A DNA stretch of 46,449 nucleotides from Sphingobium sp. C100 (GTDB lineage Bacteria; Pseudomonadota; Alphaproteobacteria; Sphingomonadales; Sphingomonadaceae): positions 1 through 46,449 of the forward strand of contig NZ_AYOY01000149.1 of NCBI RefSeq assembly GCF_000508185.1. Reading direction: 5' to 3'. The position numbers and the translations under genes were made by a program. How positions within the stretch are numbered: the stretch's first letter is position 1; each line of letters begins with the position of its first letter. Under the pieces are notes generated by a model. It was given only the letters and a program-made list of their open reading frames with translations. It was not told the origin of the DNA and did no database searches. Positions 18,811 to 30,189 of this stretch are shown here, piece after piece.

Positions 18811-20903
18811 TATCGTGTCATCGCCCAGGTTGCGGCCGCGGCGAGGCCGATCAGCATCACCAGCGCGTATGTGTAGAGGTAGCCGGACTGGATCCGACGG
18901 GTGACTTTGTTGCCCTGCACCACCAGCGCGGCGAGCCCGTTCGGCCCGAAGCGGTCGATGAAGCCCACGTCACCGAACTTCCAGAAGAAGCGGCCGATGG
19001 CGAAGGCGGGCTTTACGAACAGGAAATGGTAAAGCTCGTCGAAATACCATTTGTTGAGCAGGAACTGATAGAGCAGGCCAAATTGCGAGACGAAGCGCTG
19101 CGGCCAGTCGGTGTTCTTGATATAGGCGAGCCAGGCGATCAACAGGCCAATCGCCATCACCGTGAACGGACCGAACTTGACCCATGTCGGCACCTCATGC
19201 GCGGCGTGCATCAGATGGCTGTCGAACGCGATCGCGCCCTTCCAGAATTCGATGCCGCCTTCCGGGCCGATGAACTGATCGTGGAAGAGGAAGCCGGCGA
19301 ACACGGCGCCCAGGCTGAGCACAACCAGCGGGATCAGCATGACCAGGCCGCTTTCATGCGGATGGTAGCCACCCGTGCCGGTCGGCAGCGCATGGGCATC
19401 CGCTCCATGACCATGAGGCTCGTGACCGGCATCCTCCTGGGCCGGGGCATTGTCATGCTCCGCGCCATGGCCGTGGGTTGCGTGGTCGTCATGCCCATGA
19501 GCATCGTGAAGAGCGTGCTGGATATGTTCCGAAGCGGCCCAGCGCGGCTTGCCGAAGAAGGTGAGGAACACCAGCCGCCAGCTGTAGAAGCTGGTGAGCA
19601 GCGCCGCAAACACGCCGACATAATAAGCGCCTACGCCTCCGCCGCCTGACGCGAAGGCCGCTTCCAGAATGCCGTCCTTCGAATAGAAGCCGGCAAAACC
19701 CACGCCGATGAGCGGCAGGCCCACGCCGGTAATGGCGAGCGTGCCCAGCGTCATCGTCCAGAAGGTCACCGGGATGCTTTTGCGCAGGCCGCCATAATAG
19801 CGCATGTCCTGCTCATGGTGCATCGCATGGATGACCGAGCCGGCGCCCAGGAACAGCAGCGCCTTGAAGAAGGCGTGGGTGAAGAGGTGGAACATCGCCG
19901 CGCCATATGCGCCGACACCGGCCGCGAAGAACATATAGCCCAACTGCGAACAGGTCGAATAAGCGATCACGCGCTTGATGTCGGTCTGCACCGTGCCGAT
20001 GGTCGCGGCGAAGAGGCAAGTCGCCGCGCCGATGAATGTCACAAAGCCCAGCGCCGTCGGCGAGGTTTCGAACATCGGCGACAGGCGGCACACCATGAAC
20101 ACGCCGGCGGTCACCATGGTCGCCGCATGGATCAGCGCCGACACCGGGGTCGGTCCCTCCATCGCATCGGGCAACCATGTGTGCAGGCCAAGCTGTGCTG
20201 ACTTGCCCATCGCGCCGATGAACAGCAGCAGGCAGAGGACGGTCATGGTGTCGAACCGATGGCCCAGGAAGCCAATGGTCGACCCAACCATGGACGGCGC
20301 CATTTCCAGGATTTCCGGGATCGAAATGGTGTTGAACACCAGATAGGTGCCAAAAATACCCATCATGAAGCCAAGATCGCCGACGCGGTTGACGACGAAG
20401 GCCTTGATCGCGGCGGCATTGGCCGACGGCTTGCGGAACCAGAAGCCGATCAGCAGATAGGACGCCAGGCCCACACCTTCCCAGCCGAAGAACATCTGCA
20501 GCAGGTTGTTCGCCGTCACGAGCATCAGCATCGCGAAGGTGAAGAGCGAGAGATAGGCAAAGAAGCGCGGCTGATCCGGCTCCTCGTCCATATAGCCCCA
20601 GCTATAGAGGTGGACGAGGCTCGATACGCTGGTGATGACCACCAGCATGACCGCCGTCATCGTATCGACGCGCAGCGCCCATTTAGCATCGAAGCTGCCG
20701 CTTTCGATCCAGGTGAAGAGCGGCGTGACGTGCGCCTCCGCATGGCCGGTCACGAACGGGATGAAAATCATCCAACTCATGACGCAGGCGGCGAACAGTG
20801 CGCCGGTGGTGACGATTTTCGCCGGCAGCTTGCCAAGCGCCTTGTTGCCAAGGCCGGCGATGGCAGCAGCCAGCAGCGGGAGAAGGACGATAAGCTGGAT
20901 CAT
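18810..20903 (-). CDS. nuoL: NADH-quinone oxidoreductase subunit L with His-rich loop
   Basis: The most distal antiporter-like subunit of complex I, with the long lateral helix that ties the membrane arm together. The 697 residues are slightly longer than in E. coli. Conserved parts are [18 protein letters not shown] with the essential Glu, [28 protein letters not shown] in its usual place, and [18 protein letters not shown] soluble loop near residues 455-515 (about 19353-19533) contains some 15 histidines among Gly, Asp and Ala; its role is unknown. The gene starts 8 bases after the nuoK stop. Confidence 0.97.
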   Translation of the reverse strand: MIQLIVLLPLLAAAIAGLGNKALGKLPAKIVTTGALFAACVMSWMIFIPFVTGHAEAHVTPLFTWIESGSFDAKWALRVDTMTAVMLVVITSVSSLVHLYSWGYMDEEPDQPRFFAYLSLFTFAMLMLVTANNLLQMFFGWEGVGLASYLLIGFWFRKPSANAAAIKAFVVNRVGDLGFMMGIFGTYLVFNTISIPEILEMAPSMVGSTIGFLGHRFDTMTVLCLLLFIGAMGKSAQLGLHTWLPDAMEGPTPVSALIHAATMVTAGVFMVCRLSPMFETSPTALGFVTFIGAATCLFAATIGTVQTDIKRVIAYSTCSQLGYMFFAAGVGAYGAAMFHLFTHAFFKALLFLGAGSVIHAMHHEQDMRYYGGLRKSIPVTFWTMTLGTLAITGVGLPLIGVGFAGFYSKDGILEAAFASGGGGVGAYYVGVFAALLTSFYSWRLVFLTFFGKPRWAASEHIQHALHDAHGHDDHATHGHGAEHDNAPAQEDAGHEPHGHGADAHALPTGTGGYHPHESGLVMLIPLVVLSLGAVFAGFLFHDQFIGPEGGIEFWKGAIAFDSHLMHAAHEVPTWVKFGPFTVMAIGLLIAWLAYIKNTDWPQRFVSQFGLLYQFLLNKWYFDELYHFLFVKPAFAIGRFFWKFGDVGFIDRFGPNGLAALVVQGNKVTRRIQSGYLYTYALVMLIGLAAAATWAMTR

Positions 20904-20911
20904 GAAACGGC

Positions 20912-21217
20912 TCAGCCCTTCATCTGATTGATGTCATCGACGGCGATGGTGCCGCGACCGCGGAAATAGATGACGAGGATGGCAAGCCCGATGGCCGCCT
21001 CACCCGCCGCAACGGTCAACACGAACATCGAGAAGACCTGTCCCACCAGATCGCCCAGGAAGGCGCTGAACGCGACGAGGTTGATGTTCACGCTGAGCAG
21101 GATCAATTCGATCGCCATCAGGATGATGATGACATTCTTGCGATTGATGAAGATGCCGAGCACCCCCATCACGAAGAGGATCGCGCTGACCACCAGATAA
21201 TGCTGAAGGCCGATCAC
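20912..21217 (-). CDS. nuoK: NADH-quinone oxidoreductase subunit K
   Basis: A 101-residue, three-helix membrane subunit at the junction of the complex I arms. It has the two buried glutamates typical of NuoK, in [14 protein letters not shown] and [11 protein letters not shown]. The start is GTG at 21217, overlapping the nuoJ stop (GTGA) with GGTGGAG just upstream; this gives the family N-terminus (M)IGLQHYL. Translation is probably coupled to nuoJ. Confidence 0.95.
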   Translation of the reverse strand: MIGLQHYLVVSAILFVMGVLGIFINRKNVIIILMAIELILLSVNINLVAFSAFLGDLVGQVFSMFVLTVAAGEAAIGLAILVIYFRGRGTIAVDDINQMKG

Positions 21218-21825
21218 AGCTCCACCCCCTGCCCCACGGGCTGATTGACGTTGCGCACGGCGTCCTGCGGACGGCGGCGGTTCTGCTTGGCGACATTCTG
21301 GCCCTTCACGCCACCGCGCGCCCGGTGGGTCAGCACGATCGCGCCGATCATGGCGACCAGCAGGACGATGCCTGCCGCTTCGAACAGGAAGATGTAGCGG
21401 GTATAGAGCAACCCGCCGATCGCCTGAATGTTCGACAGTTCCGGATTGGTCGGCGCCGCGCGTTGCGCAAGCTCGATCGGACCGGCGCTCCACAGGCCGA
21501 TGCCGAGCACGATCTCGGCGAGCAGCACGAGCGCGATCAGCAGCCCGAAGGGCAGATAATCAACGAAGCCGGCGCGCAGTTCGGCGAAGTCGATGTCCAG
21601 CATCATGACGACGAACAGGAACAGCACCGCGACCGCGCCGACATAAACGATGACAAGCAGCATCGCGATGAATTCGGCGCCGAGCAGGATCATCAGACCC
21701 GCAGCGTTGAAGAAGGCCAGAATCAGCCACAGGACCGAATGGACCGGATTGCGCGACAGGATCGTCAGCGCGCCGCTGCACACCACCAAAATGGCGAACA
21801 GATAGAAGGCGAAGACGTGAATCAC
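21214..21825 (-). CDS. nuoJ: NADH-quinone oxidoreductase subunit J
   Basis: A 203-residue membrane subunit of complex I with five helices. Family features are the N-terminal [29 protein letters not shown] region and [18 protein letters not shown], the helix with the pi-bulge that rearranges during catalysis. The C-terminal tail is basic. It lies about 30 bases after nuoI, one of the longest internal gaps in the operon, and overlaps nuoK. Confidence 0.95.
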   Translation of the reverse strand: MIHVFAFYLFAILVVCSGALTILSRNPVHSVLWLILAFFNAAGLMILLGAEFIAMLLVIVYVGAVAVLFLFVVMMLDIDFAELRAGFVDYLPFGLLIALVLLAEIVLGIGLWSAGPIELAQRAAPTNPELSNIQAIGGLLYTRYIFLFEAAGIVLLVAMIGAIVLTHRARGGVKGQNVAKQNRRRPQDAVRNVNQPVGQGVEL

Positions 21826-21855
21826 AGGATCATATTCCCCTTGGACGCGCGCGGC

Positions 21856-22341
21856 TTAACGATAGGGTGCATCGGCGGCAAGGTTCGCGGCGATTGCGCG
21901 TTCCCACTTGTCACCATTTTCCAGAAGCTTGACCTTGTCGTAGATCAGCTCCTCGCGGGTTTCAGTCGCGAACTCGAAATTCGGTCCCTCCACGACAGCA
22001 TCCACCGGACAGGCTTCCTGGCAGAAGCCGCAATAGATGCACTTGGTCATGTCGATGTCGTAGCGCGTGGTGCGACGACTGCCATCCTCGCGCGGCTGCG
22101 CCTCGATGGTGATCGCCTGCGCCGGACATACCGCCTCGCACAGCTTGCACGCGATGCACCGCTCTTCCCCATTGGGATAGCGACGCAACGCATGTTCGCC
22201 GCGAAAACGGGGCGAAATCGGGTTCTTCTCATAGGGGTAGTTGATCGTCGCCTTGGGCTTGAAAAAATATTTCAAGGTCAGCCAGTGCGCCTTCACAAAC
22301 TCCCAGAGGGTGAAAGACTTGACGTAGTAACCGAGGCTCAT
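21856..22341 (-). CDS. nuoI: NADH-quinone oxidoreductase subunit I
   Basis: Holds the two [4Fe-4S] clusters (N6a and N6b) that pass electrons toward NuoB. The 161-residue protein has two ferredoxin motifs: [12 protein letters not shown] (cysteines 62, 65, 68, 72) and [12 protein letters not shown] (101, 104, 107, 111). An amphipathic N-terminus ([19 protein letters not shown]) docks on the membrane arm. The ATG at 22341 overlaps the nuoH stop (ATGA). Confidence 0.97.
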   Translation of the reverse strand: MSLGYYVKSFTLWEFVKAHWLTLKYFFKPKATINYPYEKNPISPRFRGEHALRRYPNGEERCIACKLCEAVCPAQAITIEAQPREDGSRRTTRYDIDMTKCIYCGFCQEACPVDAVVEGPNFEFATETREELIYDKVKLLENGDKWERAIAANLAADAPYR

Positions 22342-23387
22342 TGTGCGCCTCCATAGCGCGTCAGCATGAGGAAGCCCGACACCAGGAACACGAACAGCAG
22401 CGAGGTCGGCAGGAAGATTTTCCAGCCCAACCGCATCAGCTGGTCGTAACGGTAGCGGGGCACCGTCGCCTTCACCCAGGAGAAGACGAAGAAGAAGAAC
22501 AGGATCTTGGCAAACAGCCAGATTATGCCCGGCACAAAATAGAGCGGCGCCCAATCTACCGGCGGCAGGTAACCGCCCCAGAACAATAGGGCGTTGAGCG
22601 CGCACATCAGGATGACGTTGGCATATTCACCGAGCCAGAACAGCGCGAAAGCCATCGAGGAATATTCGGTCTGATAGCCAGCGACCAGCTCGCTTTCCGC
22701 TTCGGTAAGATCGAAGGGCGCGCGCGCCGTTTCGGCCATGGCGGAGATCAGGAACATGATCGCCATCGGAAAGAGCAGCGGGTTGAAGCCGTTGCCGTTC
22801 AGAAAGCCATAATAGCCCTTCTGGCTTTCCACGATCTCCGTCAGATTGAAGCTGCCGGCCCAGAGCACGACGCAAATCAGAATGAAGCCGATCGAGACTT
22901 CATAACTGATCATCTGCGCGCTCGCGCGGATCGCGGAATAGAAGGGATATTTGGAGTTGGACGCCCACCCCGACAGCACGACCCCGTAGACGCCGAGCGA
23001 CGAGATGGCGAGGATGTAGAGCAAGCCGACATTGATGTTGGCCAGCACCACGCCCACCTGGAACGGTACCACTGCCCAGGCCATCAGGGCCACGGTGAAG
23101 GTGATGATCGGCGCGATCAGGAACAATGTCCTGTTCGCGGCCGACGGGATGATGGTTTCCTGCAGGAAGACCTTGAGCCCGTCCGCGAACGACTGGAGCA
23201 GACCGAACGGCCCAACGACGTTGGGACCGCGGCGCAGCGCCATCGCCGCCCAGATCTTGCGATCGGCATAGATGATCATGGCAACGGCCAGCATGACCGG
23301 CAGACAGATCACCAGGATGCCGATGACGGTGGAGAGCAGCCAGGCGCCTTCGAACGGCAGGCCCAGCCCTTGGAAGAAAGCGGTCAC
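22338..23387 (-). CDS. nuoH: NADH-quinone oxidoreductase subunit H
   Basis: The membrane subunit forming most of the quinone chamber and linking it to the proton channels. The 349 residues contain about eight helices. Typical sequences are [20 protein letters not shown] in the N-terminal part, and [19 protein letters not shown] with its acidic loop lining the quinone cavity. The start and stop both overlap neighbours by ATGA (nuoG and nuoI). Confidence 0.97.
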   Translation of the reverse strand: MTAFFQGLGLPFEGAWLLSTVIGILVICLPVMLAVAMIIYADRKIWAAMALRRGPNVVGPFGLLQSFADGLKVFLQETIIPSAANRTLFLIAPIITFTVALMAWAVVPFQVGVVLANINVGLLYILAISSLGVYGVVLSGWASNSKYPFYSAIRASAQMISYEVSIGFILICVVLWAGSFNLTEIVESQKGYYGFLNGNGFNPLLFPMAIMFLISAMAETARAPFDLTEAESELVAGYQTEYSSMAFALFWLGEYANVILMCALNALLFWGGYLPPVDWAPLYFVPGIIWLFAKILFFFFVFSWVKATVPRYRYDQLMRLGWKIFLPTSLLFVFLVSGFLMLTRYGGAQ

Positions 23388-25390
23388 TCTGCGGCCTCCG
23401 CGAAGCTTTCACCATGGATCAGTTCGGCCGAGCAATGCTGCATCGTCGGACTGGCGCGGCAAATCGCGTTGGTGAGGTAGAAATCCTTGATCGGTGAACC
23501 GAATTCACCGGTCGCACCAGTTGGCAGCTTGGGGATCGACCAGCCATAATCGGCCAAACCCTCTACGCCCAGCGCCGGCACGGCCTTGACCATTTCGACG
23601 CGCAACTGTTCGAAGCTGTCAAACGACAATTTCGCGCCCAACGCGTCGGACAAAGCACGCAGGATCGACCAGTCCTCACGAGCGTCGCCCGGCGCGAACA
23701 CGGCCTTGTCGCCATATTGCACCCGGCCTTCAAGATTGACGTAGGTGCCTGCCTTCTCGGCATAGCTTGCGCCCGGCAGGATCACGTCCGCGGCATGGGC
23801 GCCTTTGTCGCCATGGTGGCCGATATAGACCTTGAAGCTGCTGTCAAAGGCCGAATAGTCAACCTCATCCGCGCCCAGCGAAAAGAGCAGCTTGGGCGCG
23901 GCCGCCGCCATCGCCCTGACGCCTCCGTCCATCGCATAACCGAGCATCAGCCCGCCCATGCGCGCCGCCGCGAAATGCAGGACGTTATAGCCGTTCCACT
24001 GATCCTTGATCAGGCCCAGCGTCTCGACCAGCGCCAATGTGTCGCCATGCGCGCCATCCTTGGCCAGCACGCCGCCGCCGACAATCATTGCGGGGCGCGC
24101 GGCCTTGCCGAACGCTTCGACCACAGCCTGGGGCAAATTCGCCAGCAACGACGCATCGTTGCCGAGCCATTCGACCTTGTAAGTCAGATCGACTTCAGGA
24201 CCGACGGCAAAGACCTTCGCGCCCTTCTTGATCGCCTTGCGGATGCGGGTGTTCACCAGCGGCGCTTCCCAACGCAAATTGGTGCCGATCAGCAGGATCA
24301 TGTCCGCCGTCTCGATGCCGTTCAACGTCGTGTTGAAATTGACCGCACCGAGCGACGACACGTCATAGGCAAGGCCGGTCTGACGCCCTTCCAGCATCGT
24401 GCCGCCCAGCTTCTCGACCAGCAGCTTGCCCGCGAACATCGTCTCGCAATCGAGCAGGTCGCCAGCGATCGCCGCGACAGATCCGCCATGGTGTACGGCC
24501 GCAATGGCCGCGAACGCCTCGTTCCAGGTCGCAGCAACCAGTTTGCCGTCCTTGCGGACATAGGGCTTGTCGAGCCGCTTGCGGACCAGGCCATCGACAT
24601 TATGCCGGGTCTTGTCCGACGCCCATTCCTCGTTCACATCGTCGTTGATGCGCGGCACGGCGCGCAGCACCTGACGGCCGCGGCTGTCGAGACGGATATT
24701 GGTGCCGACCGCGTCCATCACGTCGATCGCGTGGGTCTTCTTCAACTCCCACGGGCGCGCCTCGAACGCATAGGGCTTGCTGGTGAGCGCGCCGACCGGG
24801 CACAGATCGACCACATTGCCGGATAGCTCGCTCTTGGCGGCATGTTCCAGATAGGTGGTGATCTGCATATTTTCGCCGCGATAGATGGCGCCGATTTCCG
24901 GTACGCCCGCGACTTCCTCGGCAAAACGGATGCAGCGCGTACACTGGATGCAGCGGGTCATGACCGTCTTGACGATCGGCCCCATATATTTCTCGGTGAC
25001 CGCGCGCTTATTCTCATCATAGCGGCTCCCGCCCCGGCCATAGGCCATGGACTGGTCCTGCAAATCGCACTCGCCACCCTGGTCGCAGATCGGGCAATCG
25101 AGCGGATGGTTGATGAGCAGAAACTCCATCACCCCTTCGCGCGCCTTCTTGACCATCTCGCTGTCGGTGCGGATTTCCTGATTGTCGGCGGCCGGCAACG
25201 CGCAGCTAGCCTGCGGCTTGGGCGGCCCAGGCTTCACCTCGACCAGACACATGCGGCAATTGCCGGCGATGGACAGGCGCTCATGATAACAGAAGCGCGG
25301 AATTTCCTTGCCCGCCAGCTCACACGCCTGGAGGACAGTGGCGCCCGCCGGGACCTCGATTTCTACGCCGTCTACTTTGACCTTCGGCAT
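23384..25390 (-). CDS. nuoG: NADH-quinone oxidoreductase subunit G
   Basis: The largest peripheral-arm subunit, 668 residues, carrying clusters between NuoF and NuoI. Visible ligands are the N-terminal [2Fe-2S] set C34, C45, C48, C63; the His/Cys [4Fe-4S] set H95, C99, C102, C108; and a third set C147, C150, C153 with a later Cys in [10 protein letters not shown]. The rest is a molybdopterin-oxidoreductase-like fold without a cofactor role. It begins three bases after nuoF and overlaps nuoH. Confidence 0.97.
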   Translation of the reverse strand: MPKVKVDGVEIEVPAGATVLQACELAGKEIPRFCYHERLSIAGNCRMCLVEVKPGPPKPQASCALPAADNQEIRTDSEMVKKAREGVMEFLLINHPLDCPICDQGGECDLQDQSMAYGRGGSRYDENKRAVTEKYMGPIVKTVMTRCIQCTRCIRFAEEVAGVPEIGAIYRGENMQITTYLEHAAKSELSGNVVDLCPVGALTSKPYAFEARPWELKKTHAIDVMDAVGTNIRLDSRGRQVLRAVPRINDDVNEEWASDKTRHNVDGLVRKRLDKPYVRKDGKLVAATWNEAFAAIAAVHHGGSVAAIAGDLLDCETMFAGKLLVEKLGGTMLEGRQTGLAYDVSSLGAVNFNTTLNGIETADMILLIGTNLRWEAPLVNTRIRKAIKKGAKVFAVGPEVDLTYKVEWLGNDASLLANLPQAVVEAFGKAARPAMIVGGGVLAKDGAHGDTLALVETLGLIKDQWNGYNVLHFAAARMGGLMLGYAMDGGVRAMAAAAPKLLFSLGADEVDYSAFDSSFKVYIGHHGDKGAHAADVILPGASYAEKAGTYVNLEGRVQYGDKAVFAPGDAREDWSILRALSDALGAKLSFDSFEQLRVEMVKAVPALGVEGLADYGWSIPKLPTGATGEFGSPIKDFYLTNAICRASPTMQHCSAELIHGESFAEAAE

Positions 25391-25392
25391 GG

Positions 25393-26736
25393 TTACTCCG
25401 CTGCCTCCATGACGGGGGCGCTACCCTTATTTTCATTGATCCGCCGTTCAATCTCAGGGCGGAAATGGCGGATCAGGCCCTGGATGGGCCAGGCCGCCGC
25501 GTCGCCCAGCGCGCAGATGGTGTGGCCCTCGACCTGCTTGGTGACCTGCTGGAGCATGTCGATTTCGCTCTGGTCGGCGTCGCCGGTGCGCAGCCGCTCC
25601 ATCACGCGCCACATCCAGCCCGTGCCTTCGCGACACGGCGTGCATTGGCCGCAGCTTTCATGCTTGTAAAAATAGCTGAGCCGCGAAATGGCGCGGACGA
25701 TGTCGGTGGACTTGTCCATGACGATGACGGCGGCGGTGCCAAGGCCGGAGCCCAGCGCCTTCAGCCCGTCGAAATCCATCGGCGCGTCCATGATCTCCTT
25801 CGCCGGCACCAATGGCACCGAGGAGCCGCCGGGAATCACCGCGAGCAGATTGTCCCAACCGCCACGAATGCCGCCGCAATGGCGTTCGATCAGTTCGCGG
25901 AAGGGAATGCCCATCGCTTCCTCGACCACGCATGGCTTGTTCACATGGCCCGAAATCTGGAACAGTTTGGTGCCCAGATTGCCCGGACGGCCGATCCCCG
26001 CGAACCATTCGGGCGAGCGGCGCAGGATCGTCGGCGCAACCGCGATCGATTCCACATTGTTGACGGTCGTGGGGCAGCCATAAAGACCCGCACCCGCCGG
26101 GAAAGGCGGCTTCAGGCGCGGCTGGCCCTTCTTGCCTTCCAGACTTTCGATCTGCGCGGTTTCCTCGCCGCAGATATAGGCGCCCGCGCCGCGATGCACG
26201 AACACGTCGAAGTCATAGCCGGAACCGCAGGCATTCTTGCCGATGAAGCCCTTGGCATAGGCCTGCTCGACCGCCTCGAACAGCACCTTGGCTTCGTAGA
26301 TGAACTCGCCGCGAATATAGATATAGGCCGCGCGCGCGCGCATCGCGAACCCCGCCACCAGCGCACCTTCGATCAGCTTGTGCGGATCGTGGCGGATGAT
26401 CTCGCGATCCTTGCACGAACCAGGTTCGGATTCGTCGGCGTTGATAACCAGGAAGCTTGGACGGCCGTCCTTGCTTTCCTTGGGCATGAAGCTCCACTTC
26501 ATGCCGGTCGGGAAGCCCGCACCGCCGCGGCCACGCAGGCCTGACGCCTTGATGCGGTTGATGATCTCGTCCTGGCCGATCTCCAGCAGCGCCTTGGTGT
26601 TATCCCAGTCGCCACGCTTCATCGCCGCGTCGACGCCCCAGTCCTGGAAACCGTAGACGTTGGTGAAGATGCGGTCCTTGTCATCCAGCGGGCCGACAAA
26701 CGGGGGCGGCGCGGGAGGAGCGGTTTCGTCGGCCAT
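25393..26736 (-). CDS. nuoF: NADH-quinone oxidoreductase subunit F
   Basis: The NADH- and FMN-binding subunit, the electron entry point of complex I. In 447 residues it shows the NADH/FMN glycine-rich loop [16 protein letters not shown], the FMN-proximal [27 protein letters not shown], and the [4Fe-4S] N3 ligands in [15 protein letters not shown] with a further Cys in HTICALGD. The start overlaps the stop of the 49-residue membrane protein gene (TGATG at 26734-26738). Confidence 0.97.
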   Translation of the reverse strand: MADETAPPAPPPFVGPLDDKDRIFTNVYGFQDWGVDAAMKRGDWDNTKALLEIGQDEIINRIKASGLRGRGGAGFPTGMKWSFMPKESKDGRPSFLVINADESEPGSCKDREIIRHDPHKLIEGALVAGFAMRARAAYIYIRGEFIYEAKVLFEAVEQAYAKGFIGKNACGSGYDFDVFVHRGAGAYICGEETAQIESLEGKKGQPRLKPPFPAGAGLYGCPTTVNNVESIAVAPTILRRSPEWFAGIGRPGNLGTKLFQISGHVNKPCVVEEAMGIPFRELIERHCGGIRGGWDNLLAVIPGGSSVPLVPAKEIMDAPMDFDGLKALGSGLGTAAVIVMDKSTDIVRAISRLSYFYKHESCGQCTPCREGTGWMWRVMERLRTGDADQSEIDMLQQVTKQVEGHTICALGDAAAWPIQGLIRHFRPEIERRINENKGSAPVMEAAE

Positions 26737-26885
26737 CAGCGGCCCTTTCCGATCAGTTTTTCAGCAACGAAATAGACGAGCACGGCAACGGCGAGGCCAA
26801 GCACCAGCCCCAGCACCGCGCCGATGATCTTCAGCGCAATGATGAAGACGATGATCGCCAATATGATGGAGATCAGCGCGCTCAT
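26736..26885 (-). CDS. 49-residue single-span membrane protein between nuoE and nuoF
   Basis: The frame runs ATG at 26885 to TGA at 26736-26738 and encodes [19 protein letters not shown], then a Gly/Leu/Val-rich stretch ([23 protein letters not shown]) and a basic end KLIGKGR. It is almost wholly hydrophobic: either one long helix or a hairpin of two broken at Lys19. The start overlaps the nuoE TGA (ATGA) and the stop overlaps the nuoF ATG (TGATG). Such double coupling is hard to explain unless the frame is translated. I do not recognise a family. Position suggests an accessory or assembly factor of complex I, or a membrane tether for the NADH module. Confidence 0.75.
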   Translation of the reverse strand: MSALISIILAIIVFIIALKIIGAVLGLVLGLAVAVLVYFVAEKLIGKGR

Positions 26886-27562
26886 ATGGTGGTGGTCCCC
26901 CACTGGCCGCGATAATCATGATTTTCTTCGACCATCGCCGTCAGGCTGGTCGGGCCACCTTCGGGGCAACTGGTCTGGCGGTCGATCTGCGGTCCGATCT
27001 TGGGCTGCTTGCCGGTGGCCAGATCATCCAGGATCGCGCTCATGCTGTCATAGGTCAGGTCTTCGAAATTATCGTCGTTGATCTGCACCATCGGCGCATT
27101 GGCGCAGGCGCCCAGACACTCGACCTCAGTCAGCGTGAACAGGCCGTCGGGGGTCGTCCCTCCCTTGACCAATCCCTTGTTCTTACAGGCCGAAAACACG
27201 TCGTCGGAGCCGCGCAACATGCAGGGCGTCGTGCCGCACACCTGCACATGGTAACGGCCCACCGGCGCGAGATTATACATAGTGTAGAACGTCGCGACCT
27301 CATAGACGCGCATGTACGGCATATCGAGCTGACGCCCGATATATTCCATCACCGGAACCGGGAGCCAGCCATTGGTCTGCGTCTCCGCGCCGACCTGCCG
27401 CTGGGCGAGATCAAGCAGCGGCATCACTGCGGACTGCTGGCGGCCGGCAGGATAGCGGGCGATGATCTTGTCCGCCTGCGCGGCATTCTCCGCCGTCCAT
27501 TCGAACGCGCCCCAGCGCGCGCGGGTCTCGGCTTCGTCGGGGATATGAACTGCGTCAGCCAT
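26882..27562 (-). CDS. nuoE: NADH-quinone oxidoreductase subunit E
   Basis: The thioredoxin-like subunit holding the off-pathway [2Fe-2S] cluster N1a. The 226 residues include ligands C109 and C114 (CGTTPCMLRG) and C149 and C153 (VECLGACANAP). An extended, Ser/Gly/Pro-rich C-terminal tail of about 60 residues goes beyond the bacterial core. The start overlaps the nuoD stop and the TGA overlaps the small membrane protein start. Confidence 0.96.
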   Translation of the reverse strand: MADAVHIPDEAETRARWGAFEWTAENAAQADKIIARYPAGRQQSAVMPLLDLAQRQVGAETQTNGWLPVPVMEYIGRQLDMPYMRVYEVATFYTMYNLAPVGRYHVQVCGTTPCMLRGSDDVFSACKNKGLVKGGTTPDGLFTLTEVECLGACANAPMVQINDDNFEDLTYDSMSAILDDLATGKQPKIGPQIDRQTSCPEGGPTSLTAMVEENHDYRGQWGTTTI

Positions 27563-28797
27563 TATCGGTCACATTCTCCGAACACGATGTCCATGGCGCC
27601 CAGGACAGCGGTTGTGTCGGCCAGCATGTGGCCCTTCATCATGAAGTCCATCGCCTGCAAATGGCTGAACGCGGTCGGCCGGATCTTGCAGCGATAGGGC
27701 TTGTTGCTGCCGTCGCTGACCAGGTAGACGCCGAACTCGCCCTTGGGGCTTTCGGTCGCCACATAGACTTCGCCGGCGGGAACATGGAAACCTTCGGTAT
27801 AGAGCTTGAAGTGGTGGATCAGCGCTTCCATAGAGCGCTTCATCTCGCCGCGCTTGGGCGGTACCACCTTGCGGTCGAAGCTCGCCACCGGCCCTTCGGG
27901 CATCTCATTGAGGCACTGCTTCATGATGCGCGCGGACTGGCGGACTTCCTCGACGCGGACCATGAAGCGGTCATAGCAGTCGAAATTGGTGCCGACGGGC
28001 ACATCGAACTCCATCCGGTCATAGACGTCGTAGGGCTGGGCCTTGCGAATATCCCATGGGATGCCGGAACCACGCAACATCGGGCCGGAAAAGCCCCATT
28101 TCAGCGCATCTTCCTTTGAACAGACGGCAATATCGACATTACGCTGCTTGAAAATGCGATTGTCGACCACCAGGCTCATCGCATCCTCGAACAGGCGCGG
28201 CAGGCGGGTGTCGAGCCAATCGGCAATGTCGGTCAGCAGCTTGAGCGGCACGTCCTGATGCACGCCACCCGGCCGGAAATAGGCCGCGTGCATACGGGCA
28301 CCGGAGGCGCGCTCGAAGAAGTTGAGGCAATCCTCGCGGATTTCGAACAGCCACAGGTTCGGAGTCATCGCACCGACGTCCATCACATGGCTGCCCAGGT
28401 TCAGCATGTGATTGCAGATGCGGGTCAGTTCCGCGAAGAACACGCGCAGATATTGCGCGCGCAGCGGCACTTCCAGGTTCAGCAGCTTCTCGACCGCCAG
28501 AACGTAGGAGTGTTCCATGCCGAGCGGCGAACAATAGTCGAGCCGATCGAAATAGGGCAGCGCCTGCAAATAGGTCTTATATTCGATCAGCTTTTCGGTC
28601 CCACGGTGCAGCAGGCCGACATGCGGGTCGCAGCGTTCGACGATTTCGCCGTCCAACTCCATGACCAAACGCAGAACGCCGTGCGCGGCCGGGTGCTGCG
28701 GGCCGAAGTTGATCGTGTAATTCTGAATCTGGGTGTCGCCATAGGACGGATCGTCCGCGTTGATGACATGGTCCAGCTTTTCCATATAGTCGGACAT
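27562..28797 (-). CDS. nuoD: NADH-quinone oxidoreductase subunit D
   Basis: The 49-kDa-type subunit that forms the quinone headgroup site with NuoB. The 411-residue protein contains [15 protein letters not shown] with the quinone-binding His, [14 protein letters not shown] and the C-terminal [17 protein letters not shown] and [13 protein letters not shown]. It is separate from nuoC here, not fused as in enterobacteria. It shares one base with nuoC and one with nuoE. Confidence 0.97.
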   Translation of the reverse strand: MSDYMEKLDHVINADDPSYGDTQIQNYTINFGPQHPAAHGVLRLVMELDGEIVERCDPHVGLLHRGTEKLIEYKTYLQALPYFDRLDYCSPLGMEHSYVLAVEKLLNLEVPLRAQYLRVFFAELTRICNHMLNLGSHVMDVGAMTPNLWLFEIREDCLNFFERASGARMHAAYFRPGGVHQDVPLKLLTDIADWLDTRLPRLFEDAMSLVVDNRIFKQRNVDIAVCSKEDALKWGFSGPMLRGSGIPWDIRKAQPYDVYDRMEFDVPVGTNFDCYDRFMVRVEEVRQSARIMKQCLNEMPEGPVASFDRKVVPPKRGEMKRSMEALIHHFKLYTEGFHVPAGEVYVATESPKGEFGVYLVSDGSNKPYRCKIRPTAFSHLQAMDFMMKGHMLADTTAVLGAMDIVFGECDR

Positions 28798-29633
28798 CAG
28801 GCCTTGTCCTCCGGCTTTGCCGCGCCCTTGCCCTCATCGGTATGATGTTCGGGCTTCACCGGCGCATCGGGCGACTTTTCGGCCGCCTTGCTGTCGGCCG
28901 GTTCGCCAGCGCCGGTGTCTCCGGGCTTTTCGGTCACTTTGGGCGTGTCGCCCTTCGGCTCGCCCTTGGGCGCGGCGGGGGGCGGTGGCGGAGCGGCGGC
29001 AGGCGTCGGCGCACCAGGTGCCTGCGGGGCCTTTTCATCGCCAGGCAGCACATATTGCGCGCCTTCCCAAGGGCTCATGAAATCGAAGCTGCGGAAATCC
29101 TGGGCCAGCTTCACCGGCTTGTAGACGACGCGCTTATCTTCCTCGCTATACCACATTTCGACATAGCCCGTCAGCGGGAAGTCCTTGCGCTGCGGATGGC
29201 CCTTGAAACCATAATCGGTCAGGATACGGCGCAGGTCGGTGTTGCCGTCGAAGACAACCCCATACATGTCGAACACCTCACGCTCCAGCCAGCCGGCGAC
29301 CGGCCAGAGATGCGTGACGGTTGGGACCGGCTTGTCCTCGTCGGTCGTCACCTTGACGCGGACGCGGTGATTGCGAGTGACCGACAGCAGATGGTAGCAG
29401 ACCTCGAACCGCTCGGCCCGGTCGGGATAATCGACGCCGGCGATTTCCATCAACTGCTGATACTGGGCCATGTCGCGCAGCGCGACCATGGCGTTGGCCA
29501 GTTCCTCGCGCACGACGGTGATGCTCAATTCATCGGCATGATCGACGGTTTCGACCAGCATCGAACCCAGCAGGGCGCCGATTTCCTCGGCGATCCCGTC
29601 GATGGTCGCAATCTTGGGTGCAGAATGGCCCAT
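28797..29633 (-). CDS. nuoC: NADH-quinone oxidoreductase subunit C with low-complexity tail
   Basis: The 30-kDa subunit of the hydrophilic arm, with no cofactor. The conserved core covers residues 1-198, with [37 protein letters not shown] landmarks in the middle (around 117-153). Residues 199-278 are a low-complexity tail rich in Pro, Ala, Lys, Gly and Glu, ending [16 protein letters not shown], which is absent from typical NuoC. The ATG at 29633 lies one base after the nuoB stop; a longer in-frame extension is not conserved-looking. Confidence 0.95.
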   Translation of the reverse strand: MGHSAPKIATIDGIAEEIGALLGSMLVETVDHADELSITVVREELANAMVALRDMAQYQQLMEIAGVDYPDRAERFEVCYHLLSVTRNHRVRVKVTTDEDKPVPTVTHLWPVAGWLEREVFDMYGVVFDGNTDLRRILTDYGFKGHPQRKDFPLTGYVEMWYSEEDKRVVYKPVKLAQDFRSFDFMSPWEGAQYVLPGDEKAPQAPGAPTPAAAPPPPPAAPKGEPKGDTPKVTEKPGDTGAGEPADSKAAEKSPDAPVKPEHHTDEGKGAAKPEDKA

Positions 29634-29634
29634 A

Positions 29635-30189
29635 TTAACGCTCAATCGTCCCGATCCGGCGGATCTTCCGCTGCAACTGCATGATGCCGTAGAGCAAAGC
29701 CTCGGCAGTCGGCGGGCAACCCGGCACATAGATATCGACCGGCACGATGCGGTCGCAGCCCCGGACTACCGAATAGCTGTAGTGATAATAGCCACCGCCA
29801 TTGGCGCAGCTGCCCATCGAAATCACATATTTCGGATTGGACATCTGGTCGTAAACCTTGCGCAACGCAGGGGCCATCTTGTTGCACAACGTGCCAGCGA
29901 CAATCATCACGTCCGACTGCCGCGGCGAGGCGCGGGGCGCAGCGCCGAAGCGCTCCATGTCATAGCGCGGCATGTTGACGTGGATCATTTCCACCGCGCA
30001 GCAGGCCAGGCCGAAGGTCATCCACCAGAGCGAGCCGGTGCGCGCCCACTGGAATAGCTCCTCGGTCGACGTCACAAGGAAGCCCTTGTCGCTGACTTCG
30101 CTGCTCAGCGCATTGAAGAAGTCCTGGTCGGGCTGCGTTCCCACCGGCGGCATGGTGCCGGGGATGGGACGCTCAAGTTCTACTCCCAA
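29635..30189 (-). CDS. nuoB: NADH-quinone oxidoreductase subunit B
   Basis: Carries the terminal [4Fe-4S] cluster N2 next to the quinone site. The 184 residues have the tandem cysteines C63-C64 in [13 protein letters not shown]128 in GSCANGGG and C158 in VPGCPPTAE. The start is taken as TTG at 30189: AAGGGAG precedes it by seven bases and it yields the N-terminus (M)[10 protein letters not shown]. It overlaps the last ten bases of nuoA. The first ATG, twelve codons later, is possible but has no better ribosome site. Confidence 0.95.
   Translation of the reverse strand: MGVELERPIPGTMPPVGTQPDQDFFNALSSEVSDKGFLVTSTEELFQWARTGSLWWMTFGLACCAVEMIHVNMPRYDMERFGAAPRASPRQSDVMIVAGTLCNKMAPALRKVYDQMSNPKYVISMGSCANGGGYYHYSYSVVRGCDRIVPVDIYVPGCPPTAEALLYGIMQLQRKIRRIGTIER

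Noticed and set aside
17260..18876. A 538-codon plus-strand frame opposite nuoM
   Set aside because: Mirror of the real gene, very rich in His, Arg, Asp and Gln, no recognisable domain; a high-GC antisense artefact, like the others across the nuo operon.
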